Shown piece by piece: positions 8,384 to 15,035 of a stretch of DNA of 28,377 nucleotides (position 1 is its first letter; each line of letters begins with the position of its first letter). The notes beneath the pieces were generated by a model. The model was not told the origin of the DNA, made no database searches, and saw only the letters and a program-made list of their open reading frames with translations. The DNA comes from a bacterium UBP15_UBA6099 (GTDB lineage: Bacteria; UBP15; UBA6099), in assembly GCA_002435745.1 (NCBI GenBank), contig DIWT01000003.1, positions 14,011 to 42,387 on the forward strand, in the 5' to 3' direction. A program made the position numbers and the translations under genes.

Positions 8384-8412
8384 TTTACACTAAAGGCGGA
8401 AATAGTTATCAT
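8384..8412 (+). promoter_or_regulatory. Promoter of a short self-contained transcription unit
   Basis: TTTACA (8384-8389) is followed after exactly 17 bases by TATCAT (8407-8412); each hexamer matches consensus at five of six positions. Transcription would start near 8419, producing an RNA of about 160 bases that ends at the terminator at 8545-8582. Confidence 0.65.
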
Positions 8413-8445
8413 AAATATATTATGGGAACAAAGGGGGTGTTAAAC

Positions 8446-8520
8446 ATGAAGAAGTGGACACTGCGCGCTGTGGCGCACTGCAAAGAAGGTTGTCGTAGAC
8501 TGTCCCGGGCAAGACGATAA
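8446..8520 (+). CDS. Putative 24-residue Arg/Cys-rich small protein (or small RNA unit)
   Basis: An ATG at 8446 with a strong purine-rich ribosome-binding site (AAGGGGGTG, about six bases upstream) opens a 24-codon ORF ending in TAA. The peptide begins MKKWTLRAVA, has Cys at positions 12 and 16 (CKEGC) and ends in an Arg-rich tail (RRLSRARR). An in-frame ATG at 8422 would add eight residues. The ORF has its own promoter and a strong terminator, so the transcript is well supported. Whether the peptide or the RNA is functional cannot be decided here. I know no family it matches. It could be a small regulatory protein, a leader peptide, a modified-peptide precursor or a small RNA with a chance ORF. 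Confidence 0.5.
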   Translation: MKKWTLRAVAHCKEGCRRLSRARR

Positions 8521-8544
8521 ACTGCCCTCAAAAGAGAACTCGGC

Positions 8545-8582
8545 AAACCCGCGTCTGCAAGACGCGGGTTTTCTGTTTTTTA
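8545..8582 (+). terminator. Strong intrinsic terminator of the short unit
   Basis: AAACCCGCGTC (8545-8555) pairs perfectly with GACGCGGGTTT (8561-8571) around a 5-base loop, followed by TCTG and six T. It lies 24 bases after the small ORF and before the promoter of the PPC-domain gene. Confidence 0.93.
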
Positions 8583-8619
8583 GCGAGTTTCTGCTGCTTC
8601 GATCCGCTTCTATTCCGTG

Positions 8620-8647
8620 TTGATTTCATATCAGACTGATATACTAT
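8620..8647 (+). promoter_or_regulatory. Promoter of the PPC-domain gene
   Basis: TTGATT (8620-8625) and TACTAT (8642-8647) are 16 bases apart. Transcription would start near 8654, leaving a leader of about 35 bases with a GGGAGGAG ribosome-binding site. Confidence 0.5.
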
Positions 8648-8688
8648 TATGGTTCGCAAGCGATAAATATAAACCGGGAGGAGCAACC

Positions 8689-9126
8689 ATGAAATATTCG
8701 ACGGGAAAAATGGAGCGCGTATTCGCGATAACGATAGAACACGACGAGTCGGCGATCGAACAACTGACGGAGCTTGCCCGGAAGGAAAGCATCCGCAACG
8801 GTTACATTTTTATTCTAGGCGCTCTGGGAAGCGGACGGGTGGTGACGGGACCGCAGGATTTGAGCCTGCCCACCGTCCCGATGTGGGGCGATTTCGCGGA
8901 CGGGCGCGAGGTTGTGGCGTTCGGCAGCGTTTCTTGGAAAGACGACGCGCCGAAAACCCACCTACACGTCGTAGCCGGGCGCGGCGGCGACACGCTGGTC
9001 GGCTGTTTGCGCGAGGGCGGCAAAGCCCACATTCTTCTCGAAGCCGTTCTGTTCGAAACCCGATTCGACGACCTTTCCAGAGAGTTTGATGAAGGCTTGG
9101 GCGCATGGATGCCCAAACACAGCTGA
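8689..9126 (+). CDS. PPC/DUF296-domain protein
   Basis: The 145-residue product is a single PPC (plant and prokaryote conserved, DUF296) domain. Typical features are the early stretch RVFAITIEHDESAIEQLTEL, the core YIFILGALGSGRVVTG, and the metal-site-like THLHVVAGRGGDTLVG, with two His in an HxH pattern. Such proteins form trimers; in plants the domain accompanies AT-hook DNA-binding motifs, while bacterial stand-alone members are mostly uncharacterised. ATG 8689 is chosen over an upstream in-frame start because GGGAGGAG lies five bases before it and the domain begins right after. It has its own promoter and no close neighbour on the same transcript. Confidence 0.88.
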   Translation: MKYSTGKMERVFAITIEHDESAIEQLTELARKESIRNGYIFILGALGSGRVVTGPQDLSLPTVPMWGDFADGREVVAFGSVSWKDDAPKTHLHVVAGRGGDTLVGCLREGGKAHILLEAVLFETRFDDLSREFDEGLGAWMPKHS

Positions 9127-9278
9127 CCCGCTTGCGCGCTCGTCTCTTGCGCGACCATGCGCTTCTGCCTGCTTTTTCAATCGAGACGCTTTGATTGCGG
9201 TTTGCTCAAATTATCGCTGATTTCGATTTCGCGCCGAATCTGTTTTTTCAGGAATCTCGTGCCCTTGCGGAATTAGGT

Positions 9279-9284
9279 TAAAAT
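9279..9284 (+). promoter_or_regulatory. -10 element six bases before the radical SAM start codon
   Basis: TAAAAT at 9279-9284 ends six bases before ATG 9291, and there is no Shine-Dalgarno sequence between them. No good -35 hexamer is visible at the expected distance. The layout predicts a leaderless transcript for the radical SAM gene. Confidence 0.4.
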
Positions 9285-9290
9285 ATTGAC

Positions 9291-10370
9291 ATGCTCGAAC
9301 TTGCGAGAAGATATCCGCTTTACCTCATGTTTCGACAGTTCGGCTTTCCGGTTATAGAGCCGCTGAGCTTGGCGGTAAGCGTGACGAACCGATGCAACTT
9401 CGCCTGCGCCACATGCAACGTGTCGAGGAAGAAGCCGGACGAGATGTCGGCGCGCGAATACGACGCGGTGTTCAAATCGTTCAGGAACCCTCCGCGATGG
9501 ATAACGCTTACGGGCGGCGAGCCGTTCATGCGGCGGGACATCGAGGAGGTGACGACGGCCATAATCGAACGGGCGCGGCCCGACGCCGTAACAATCGCCT
9601 CCAACGCGTCGTTCCCGGACAGACTGGTTTCCTTCGCGCGAGCCGTCGCCGCGACTCACCCCAACACGTCTTTCATCGTTAACCTATCGGTGGACGGCAT
9701 AGGGCCGAAACATGACAAGATTCGAGGCCACGACGGCAGTTTCTCTCTGGCTCTGGAATCTCTTCAGGCGCTGAAGGAACTTGAGATTAAAAACATGAGC
9801 GTCGGATTTCACACTGTGATATCGCGGTTCAACAGCGAAGGGGTTCCGAAACTAATAGACTACCTTAAAAATTTTGAGCCTGATTTTCATCGGTTCGAAC
9901 CCGCGCAGCGGCGCGCGGAACTAGGCGTTCAGAACAAGGACGTCGAGCCTGCCGTCGAGGATTACGAGTTGATTACAGACGCTATAACGTCTGCGGCAAG
10001 GCCCCCGAAAACCGGTTCGGTCATCAACGACGCCATAGACGATTTCAGAAGAAGTTACTACGAGCTTTCAACGCGCATTATGAAAGAGAAAACTCAGGTC
10101 GTCCCATGTTACGCGGGAATGGCTTCCGGGCACATCGCGCCGAACGGCGATATCTGGGCTTGCTGCACGCTCGCGAAGTCTCTGGGCAATGTGCGGGAGA
10201 AGAACTACAGTTTCAGCAAAGTATGGGGAAGCCCGGCGGCGGCGGAGGCCCGACGCTTCATACGCGACAACCGTTGCTATTGCCCTATGGCAAACGCCTG
10301 CTATACCAACATGCTTTTAAATATCGGCTCTCTCGGCAGAATCGCGGCGGGCTATTTCTTTAAATTCTGA
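9291..10370 (+). CDS. Radical SAM protein with SPASM-like C-terminal domain
   Basis: The 359-residue product has the radical SAM cluster motif CNFACATC (Cys35, Cys39, Cys42) binding the 4Fe-4S centre that cleaves S-adenosylmethionine. The following GGEPF near residue 75 is the family's SAM-contacting motif. The C-terminal part has a SPASM-like Cys pattern for auxiliary clusters (PCYAGMASGHIAPNGDIWACC, later CYCPMANAC). SPASM enzymes modify peptides, proteins or small metabolites; the substrate here is unknown. The GT-C-type glycosyltransferase starts 49 bases downstream, suggesting an operon and perhaps a role in a glycolipid or glycan pathway. A small Cys-containing ORF lies about 0.8 kb upstream, separated by the PPC gene and a terminator. 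Confidence 0.9.
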   Translation: MLELARRYPLYLMFRQFGFPVIEPLSLAVSVTNRCNFACATCNVSRKKPDEMSAREYDAVFKSFRNPPRWITLTGGEPFMRRDIEEVTTAIIERARPDAVTIASNASFPDRLVSFARAVAATHPNTSFIVNLSVDGIGPKHDKIRGHDGSFSLALESLQALKELEIKNMSVGFHTVISRFNSEGVPKLIDYLKNFEPDFHRFEPAQRRAELGVQNKDVEPAVEDYELITDAITSAARPPKTGSVINDAIDDFRRSYYELSTRIMKEKTQVVPCYAGMASGHIAPNGDIWACCTLAKSLGNVREKNYSFSKVWGSPAAAEARRFIRDNRCYCPMANACYTNMLLNIGSLGRIAAGYFFKF

Positions 10371-10419
10371 TTTCGGGGCGGGAGTCTCCGCGGCCTCGCG
10401 GCCTCCCGAAAAGGCGGAT

Positions 10420-12114
10420 TTGACACCTCTTAAAAAGATCGCAACCGCGGCTGCCGCCGCAATAATGCTCGCGTGCTTCGCCGCTCTCGGCGCGGGATTC
10501 ATCCGAAACAACTCAGCGACCGTAGACGAGTTCACCCACATCCCTATCGGTTATTCCATTCTGAAATCAGGCAACTACGCGGCGGACTTCATGGGCAACC
10601 CGCCCCTGCTGCGTCGGTGGCTCGCGATTCCATTGCTGAAAAACAACCCTTCATACATCGTAGACGAGCGGCCTGAAGACCTTCAGAGCATGAAGACCCA
10701 ATGGCATTTCGCGATAACGAACGCGCCCGTATATCATCAACTCGTGGAGGCTGCCAGAAAGCAGACGCTCATCCTCGGCGTTCTTCTCGGCGCGGCGCTC
10801 GCGGCGGCGGCGTGGGTTTATTACGGCGCGGCGGCGGCCCTCCTCTCCACAGCGCTTTATTGCTTTTCATCAAACATGCTCGCGCACTCGTCTCTTGCGA
10901 CGCTCGACGCCGGACTGGCTCTGTTCTGCTTTGCCGGGATATTGGCGTTCAACGCGCTCGTCCGTTCTCCCGGATTAAAAACCGCCGCGCTGTGCGGCGC
11001 GATTACAGGACTTGCGGTGTCCGCAAAATTCACCGGCGCGCTTCTTCCGCTGACGCAGTTAATCTGTTTGGCTGTCGTCTTCGTTCCTAGAATTTTCAAA
11101 CTTAACGTTGTCGCGGACGCCCCGTCAAAAACGGCTGCCGCAAAAACGCTTCTATGGCTGGCGGCGTCTTTTGTTTTCGCTGCGCTGGCCCTGAACGCTT
11201 CTTACGGTTTCGACGGCTGCCTCATCCGTTTCTCGGATCTCGGTTTCAGGAGCGACGCTTTCAGGGCGGCGGCCGAAACCGCGCCTTGGCTTCGAGTTCC
11301 TTTGCCGAAATACTACATCCTCGGCATCGACGCCCAGATGGCGGCGGCGGGCAAGGTTCACGTCTTCTACCTTATGGAAAAACTTTCCTCCGAAGGATGG
11401 CGCGGCTACTATGTCTGGACTTATATCCTCAAGGAATCCATACCCGCCATTGCTCTCGCGGCGGCGGCCGCCGCATCAATTGTCGCAAAACGTCCGCGCG
11501 CGCTCGAACTCTATTTCGCCCTCTCCGCCGTCATGCTTTTCTTCTTCTATTCGTTCGTATCAAAAGTGGATCTCGGCGTCAGATACCTTCTTCCCGCGCT
11601 TCCGGCGATATATTTTCTGTGCGGAAGACTGGCTGAAAAAGGAATCTCGGGAATGAACGGAAAAAAGGCAGCCGCAGCGTGCGCCATAGCGCTCGCGCTT
11701 GTCTGGCACGCAACCGGAGCGGTCCGGCAGTATCCATACTTCATATCATATTTCAACGAGGCCGCCGGCGGCCCCGAAAAGGCGAGCCGGATGCTTCTGG
11801 AATCCAACCTCGATTGGGGACAGAACCTCATCGCCCTGAAAACACACATGAATGAGAACGGGCTTGAGCGGGTAATGCTGTACAACTACGGCGTGGCTCC
11901 TCCCGCGTTGTATGGAGTAACGCACGACTGGGTCCCCTGCGGGCCGACTCAAGGAATTATCGCCGTCAGCTACAACTACATATACGGAATAAATCCCTTC
12001 GAGCGGGCGCGAGGAGGCGACTGCTTCGCATGGCTGAAAGACATCGAACCTGCCGCCATCGTGGGGCGCAGCCTCCCGGTGTTCGACACCAGAGACAATC
12101 CCGCCGTAAAATAA
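10420..12114 (+). CDS. Polytopic GT-C-type glycosyltransferase (PMT/ArnT-like)
   Basis: The 564-residue protein has about ten or more membrane segments. The first periplasmic loop carries the acidic pair of PMT/ArnT-type enzymes (Asp36-Glu37 in TVDEFTHIPIGY), followed by a conserved GNPPLLRRWLAIPLL segment. The C-terminal part has FISYFNEAAGG and NLDWGQNL, common in bacterial lipid-carrier-dependent glycosyltransferases. Such enzymes transfer a sugar from a polyprenyl-phosphate donor onto lipid or protein outside the cytoplasmic membrane. Donor and acceptor are not known. TTG at 10420 is chosen because AAGGCGGA lies just upstream; the next in-frame ATG (10465) would cut into the first membrane helix. 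It sits directly behind the radical SAM gene. Confidence 0.83.
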   Translation: MTPLKKIATAAAAAIMLACFAALGAGFIRNNSATVDEFTHIPIGYSILKSGNYAADFMGNPPLLRRWLAIPLLKNNPSYIVDERPEDLQSMKTQWHFAITNAPVYHQLVEAARKQTLILGVLLGAALAAAAWVYYGAAAALLSTALYCFSSNMLAHSSLATLDAGLALFCFAGILAFNALVRSPGLKTAALCGAITGLAVSAKFTGALLPLTQLICLAVVFVPRIFKLNVVADAPSKTAAAKTLLWLAASFVFAALALNASYGFDGCLIRFSDLGFRSDAFRAAAETAPWLRVPLPKYYILGIDAQMAAAGKVHVFYLMEKLSSEGWRGYYVWTYILKESIPAIALAAAAAASIVAKRPRALELYFALSAVMLFFFYSFVSKVDLGVRYLLPALPAIYFLCGRLAEKGISGMNGKKAAAACAIALALVWHATGAVRQYPYFISYFNEAAGGPEKASRMLLESNLDWGQNLIALKTHMNENGLERVMLYNYGVAPPALYGVTHDWVPCGPTQGIIAVSYNYIYGINPFERARGGDCFAWLKDIEPAAIVGRSLPVFDTRDNPAVK

Positions 12115-12288
12115 AATCAGATATAAATACGTTATTAGATGATTCTACCCACTGCCAAGTGTGCCATGAGCAAAGTTTTTTCCTTTGCGCATGATGCTTT
12201 TTAACAAATAGTTAATGGAAAATTCGTTTGATTATTCAGATGTTCATGATCTAATCATTTTTTGCCGTACTATAAAAACGACCGAGAC
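12115..12288. other. AT-rich gap between convergent genes
   Basis: No gene is seen. The gap separates convergent genes and is AT-rich compared with its flanks. A short ATGAT/ATCAT stem followed by T6 near 12248-12263 might serve the plus-strand operon, and GCAAAG/CTTTGC around 12170-12188 forms another small hairpin; neither is convincing. Confidence 0.3.
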
Positions 12289-14514
12289 TCATCCACGCGG
12301 ATGCTTGCGTCGCCTTGATCGAAATATGTCGTTTTTCTTAAGATGGAAAAACAGAACTCCCCACGGCAGCCATTGAACAACTATATAAAGAGCCGCGACA
12401 GGCGCGGGGAAAAAACATAGCAGATAAATGAATCCCAAAGCCGCCGACGCGGCGACTACGAGAAGCGGTTCGATGGGAACGAACAGCAAAGGCAAAATCG
12501 CAGCCCAAGAGAATGTGGAAAGCATGGCGGGCCATGCAGTTTGTGAGAACGGAGAGCCTGCCGCGACCGACAAGGCGACCGCCCCCGCGAAAAACAGATA
12601 AGCCTGCGCCGCCGCGGCGACTCCGGCTCTTAAAATGAAACTGTTCTGCAGCGCGAGCAAGACGCGGAACCCCAGAGAAGGAGCCGCGCCCGGCAGCCAG
12701 CCTCGATTCCACTCCGTCAAAAGCGCCGCCGAAAACGAAAACGCGACGAGCATCGCCGCGGCGAGCGCGGCGGCTGTGAGCGGCCCGTGGAAACACATAA
12801 AAACTTGCGGCGCGGCAAAAAAGAACTCCCTCGACGCGGGATAGGCTATCAGCGCGAGAGCGAAAACGACGGCCAGAATCGGAACCGCCCTGAGCGGCAG
12901 ATTGGGAGGCGGGGCCGGCCTTGCCGGTTCGAGCATCCCGCCCGACCTCAAATATTCCTTTATCGCCTCGACGGACGATTTTTTCTGTCTGTTGATGGAT
13001 AGCGCGCCTTGGCTTATCCCCCACGTGAAAAGAGAGCCGACGAAGAAAACGGAGACGCCCGCGCTGTCCGCCGCCTTGAGAGCCGAGGCGTCGGCGGATG
13101 TCTTGCGCATCTCCCGCAGCCTGCGGTCGTCCCTGCCGCAGCGCGTGTCGATGAAATCCAGAGCGAGCGCGGCGGGGCCGCCGCCGAACGCCTCGACCGT
13201 CTCGCGCGCCGCACCGTCCCGCCAGAGGTCGAAACGCGCTGTTTCGACGCTGAGAGGCTCGCCTGTGAAACAGAGGAAAGAAGGATGAGAGCGCGCCGCC
13301 CTGCCCGCCCGCTCGCGCGCCGCCTTTGCTTCCTCTTCCCCAACCGACCTCCGCGCCGCCTCCCATGGAAAATCGGCAATCACGCACAACCCCGCGCGGT
13401 CGCATGCTGATAAAAAATCCTCGCCGGGAGGCATGCCGTCGCAATATACCGCGTTAAGCCCCATCTCCTTTATGCTTCTGGCGTCGTTCGCGCAGGCCCA
13501 CGCGGGCGCTCCAGCGCCGTACGGCGGATAGTTCGCGCTCCTTATGACTCCCCTAAGCCTCGCTTCGCCTCCCTCGCATTCGACCCGGCCGCCCCGCGCT
13601 TCGATGCCCCTAACTGCCGTCTCAACCGTCGCCGTGTGTCTGATGTCTTCGCAGATTAGCGTCGCGGACACCCTGCAAAGGACCGGCGACTCCGGAGTCC
13701 ACCTCGGCAGAGAGCCGCCCTCAAGCTCGACTCTCGCTGTCGTCGCCCCGCTGAACGGCGGGATGATGACTTCGCCCGCCGCCGCTCCTACGGAAACGCC
13801 CTCGACCTTGTGCGCCAACGCCGAAGGCGACGCGGTTTCTCCTTCCAGCTCAATATCTATTATGTCCTTGCCGCCCTCCGAGCGGACGGATATCGATGAT
13901 ATCGACGCCCTGTCCCTGACTTGGACGCGGATGTCTCCGTACACGCCGCCCGCGAACGGCGGAGCCATCCCAGAGCGTCCGCCGGGGTTCTCGGAAACGC
14001 GCGGAGCTTTGATGACAATACGCAATTCAGCGGCGGTCTTTGCGCCTGCCGCCTCCGTTATGTCCAGCTCGACCGGAGCAAACCCGAACACGCGCGCAGC
14101 CGCCTTCTCCCCGTCTATATATATGTCCGCCGTTCCCCCCATCCCGTCGCACATCAGAAACAGCCTCTGTCCGGGTTTCAAAGCCGAAAAATCCGCCCGT
14201 CGGCGGTATTCTATTCTCCTTATCGGACGCAATCCTTTTGCGACCGTCGCCACATCCGCCGGAACTCGGACGGACACCCACTCCCCGCCGTTGAACCTCG
14301 CCTCCCAAGACCCCGCGAGGCTCGCGCCTCGCGCTTTCCCACGCGCTCCGCCGGGCTTCAACTCGGACAACTCTTCTTCTCTCGGAGGCGGAACCGTCCA
14401 CAGCAGAGCCGCCGCAAGCGCCGCCGCAGGGACGAGCGCGACCGGAAGCCACGGAGCCGCAAACCATGAGGCCGCCGCCGCAAGCGCCGCTATTGCCGTT
14501 ATCGCCGCTTTCAT
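12289..14514 (-). CDS. Membrane-anchored glycoside hydrolase family 2-like protein, probably degenerate active site
   Basis: The 741-residue product begins with two hydrophobic helices. Beta-sandwich domains follow (about residues 75-300, with a jelly-roll-like stretch around FLMCDGMGGTADIYIDGEKA), then a GH2-like TIM barrel (about 305-510, with LRGVIRSANYPP, KEMGLNAVYCDGMPP and CDRAGLCVIADFPWE). Several membrane segments fill the last 200 residues. The order of elements matches beta-galactosidase/glucuronidase-type GH2 enzymes. However, the usual Asn-Glu acid/base motif is changed (HPSFLCFTGEP), and I see no clear nucleophile Glu in the VSVFFVGSLFTWG segment. It may be a sugar-binding or scaffold membrane protein rather than a hydrolase. 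The ribosome-binding site is weak. Fold-level assignment is good; function is uncertain. Confidence 0.72.
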   Translation of the reverse strand: MKAAITAIAALAAAASWFAAPWLPVALVPAAALAAALLWTVPPPREEELSELKPGGARGKARGASLAGSWEARFNGGEWVSVRVPADVATVAKGLRPIRRIEYRRRADFSALKPGQRLFLMCDGMGGTADIYIDGEKAAARVFGFAPVELDITEAAGAKTAAELRIVIKAPRVSENPGGRSGMAPPFAGGVYGDIRVQVRDRASISSISVRSEGGKDIIDIELEGETASPSALAHKVEGVSVGAAAGEVIIPPFSGATTARVELEGGSLPRWTPESPVLCRVSATLICEDIRHTATVETAVRGIEARGGRVECEGGEARLRGVIRSANYPPYGAGAPAWACANDARSIKEMGLNAVYCDGMPPGEDFLSACDRAGLCVIADFPWEAARRSVGEEEAKAARERAGRAARSHPSFLCFTGEPLSVETARFDLWRDGAARETVEAFGGGPAALALDFIDTRCGRDDRRLREMRKTSADASALKAADSAGVSVFFVGSLFTWGISQGALSINRQKKSSVEAIKEYLRSGGMLEPARPAPPPNLPLRAVPILAVVFALALIAYPASREFFFAAPQVFMCFHGPLTAAALAAAMLVAFSFSAALLTEWNRGWLPGAAPSLGFRVLLALQNSFILRAGVAAAAQAYLFFAGAVALSVAAGSPFSQTAWPAMLSTFSWAAILPLLFVPIEPLLVVAASAALGFIYLLCFFPAPVAALYIVVQWLPWGVLFFHLKKNDIFRSRRRKHPRG

Positions 14515-14646
14515 AAAAACTTAAGAGTCTCTTTCCGCGAACATCGGCGACATTCCTTCATTGCCGGGTCGTCATCGTCTTGTGATTCCGCAAGCATCGA
14601 CCGCCCGCTGTTTTTCCTCATCGCTGGGTTCATAGTTCACGCTTTC

Positions 14647-14674
14647 ATTTTAGCAGACCGCCGCCGTATGACAA
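14647..14674 (-). promoter_or_regulatory. Possible promoter of the GH2-like gene
   Basis: On the minus strand TTGTCA (14669-14674) is followed after 16 bases by TAAAAT (14647-14652). It would leave a leader of about 125 bases before the ATG at 14514. No other good minus-strand promoter is seen closer to the gene. Confidence 0.4.
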
Positions 14675-14736
14675 ACCTCCCGCCCGCCGCGCGCGGTCAA
14701 TCAACCGGAGCCGCCCCGCCCCTCATTCGCCTCCGC

Positions 14737-14766
14737 TTTACAACGCCCGCCGCGCGAATCTACAAT
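14737..14766 (+). promoter_or_regulatory. Promoter of the PLDc_N/DUF2723-like operon
   Basis: TTTACA (14737-14742) and TACAAT (14761-14766), each five of six to consensus, are 18 bases apart. Transcription would begin near 14773, about 23 bases before the ATG at 14796. Confidence 0.55.
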
Positions 14767-14795
14767 GAAGCTTAACGGGGGACTCGCAACGCGCG

Positions 14796-15011
14796 ATGCA
14801 TTTCGAAACAGTTTTGAAAATCACGGCCATTACCGCGACATCGCTGTTTGCTGTATTCTGGATTTACCATCTGGTCGAATGCCTCAGAAGAAAAGATTTC
14901 GGGCTGATGGACAAATTGTTCTGGTTCGTTTTGCTGCTTGTCCCTGTTCTGGGCTTGGTAATGTATCGCGGAATAGGCAACGAGTTCTATCGAAAAAAAG
15001 GCGACGGGTGA
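14796..15011 (+). CDS. Small two-helix membrane protein, PLDc_N-like
   Basis: The 71-residue product has two membrane helices (about residues 7-27 and 41-60) and a basic C-terminus (YRKKGDG). The pattern FWIYHLVECLRRKDF, then WFVLLLVPVLGLVMY, resembles the PLDc_N (phospholipase D-nuclease N-terminal) membrane module, which also occurs as stand-alone small proteins of unknown function. A GGGGGA lies about 13 bases before the start, which is a long spacing. The DUF2723-like gene begins 24 bases after its stop, so the two are probably co-transcribed. Confidence 0.75.
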   Translation: MHFETVLKITAITATSLFAVFWIYHLVECLRRKDFGLMDKLFWFVLLLVPVLGLVMYRGIGNEFYRKKGDG

Positions 15012-15035
15012 CAACCCGATCCGGAGTTGCGCGGA

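Noticed and set aside
8446..10370. A confident RiPP pathway made of the 24-residue peptide and the radical SAM-SPASM enzyme
   Set aside because: A terminator, a separate promoter and the PPC gene lie between them and no leader-binding domain is seen. It is kept only as one hypothesis among several.
13544..14524. Long plus-strand frame opposite the GH2-like gene
   Set aside because: Low-complexity Pro/Ser/Ala sequence, antisense to a gene with recognisable domains; a shadow frame.
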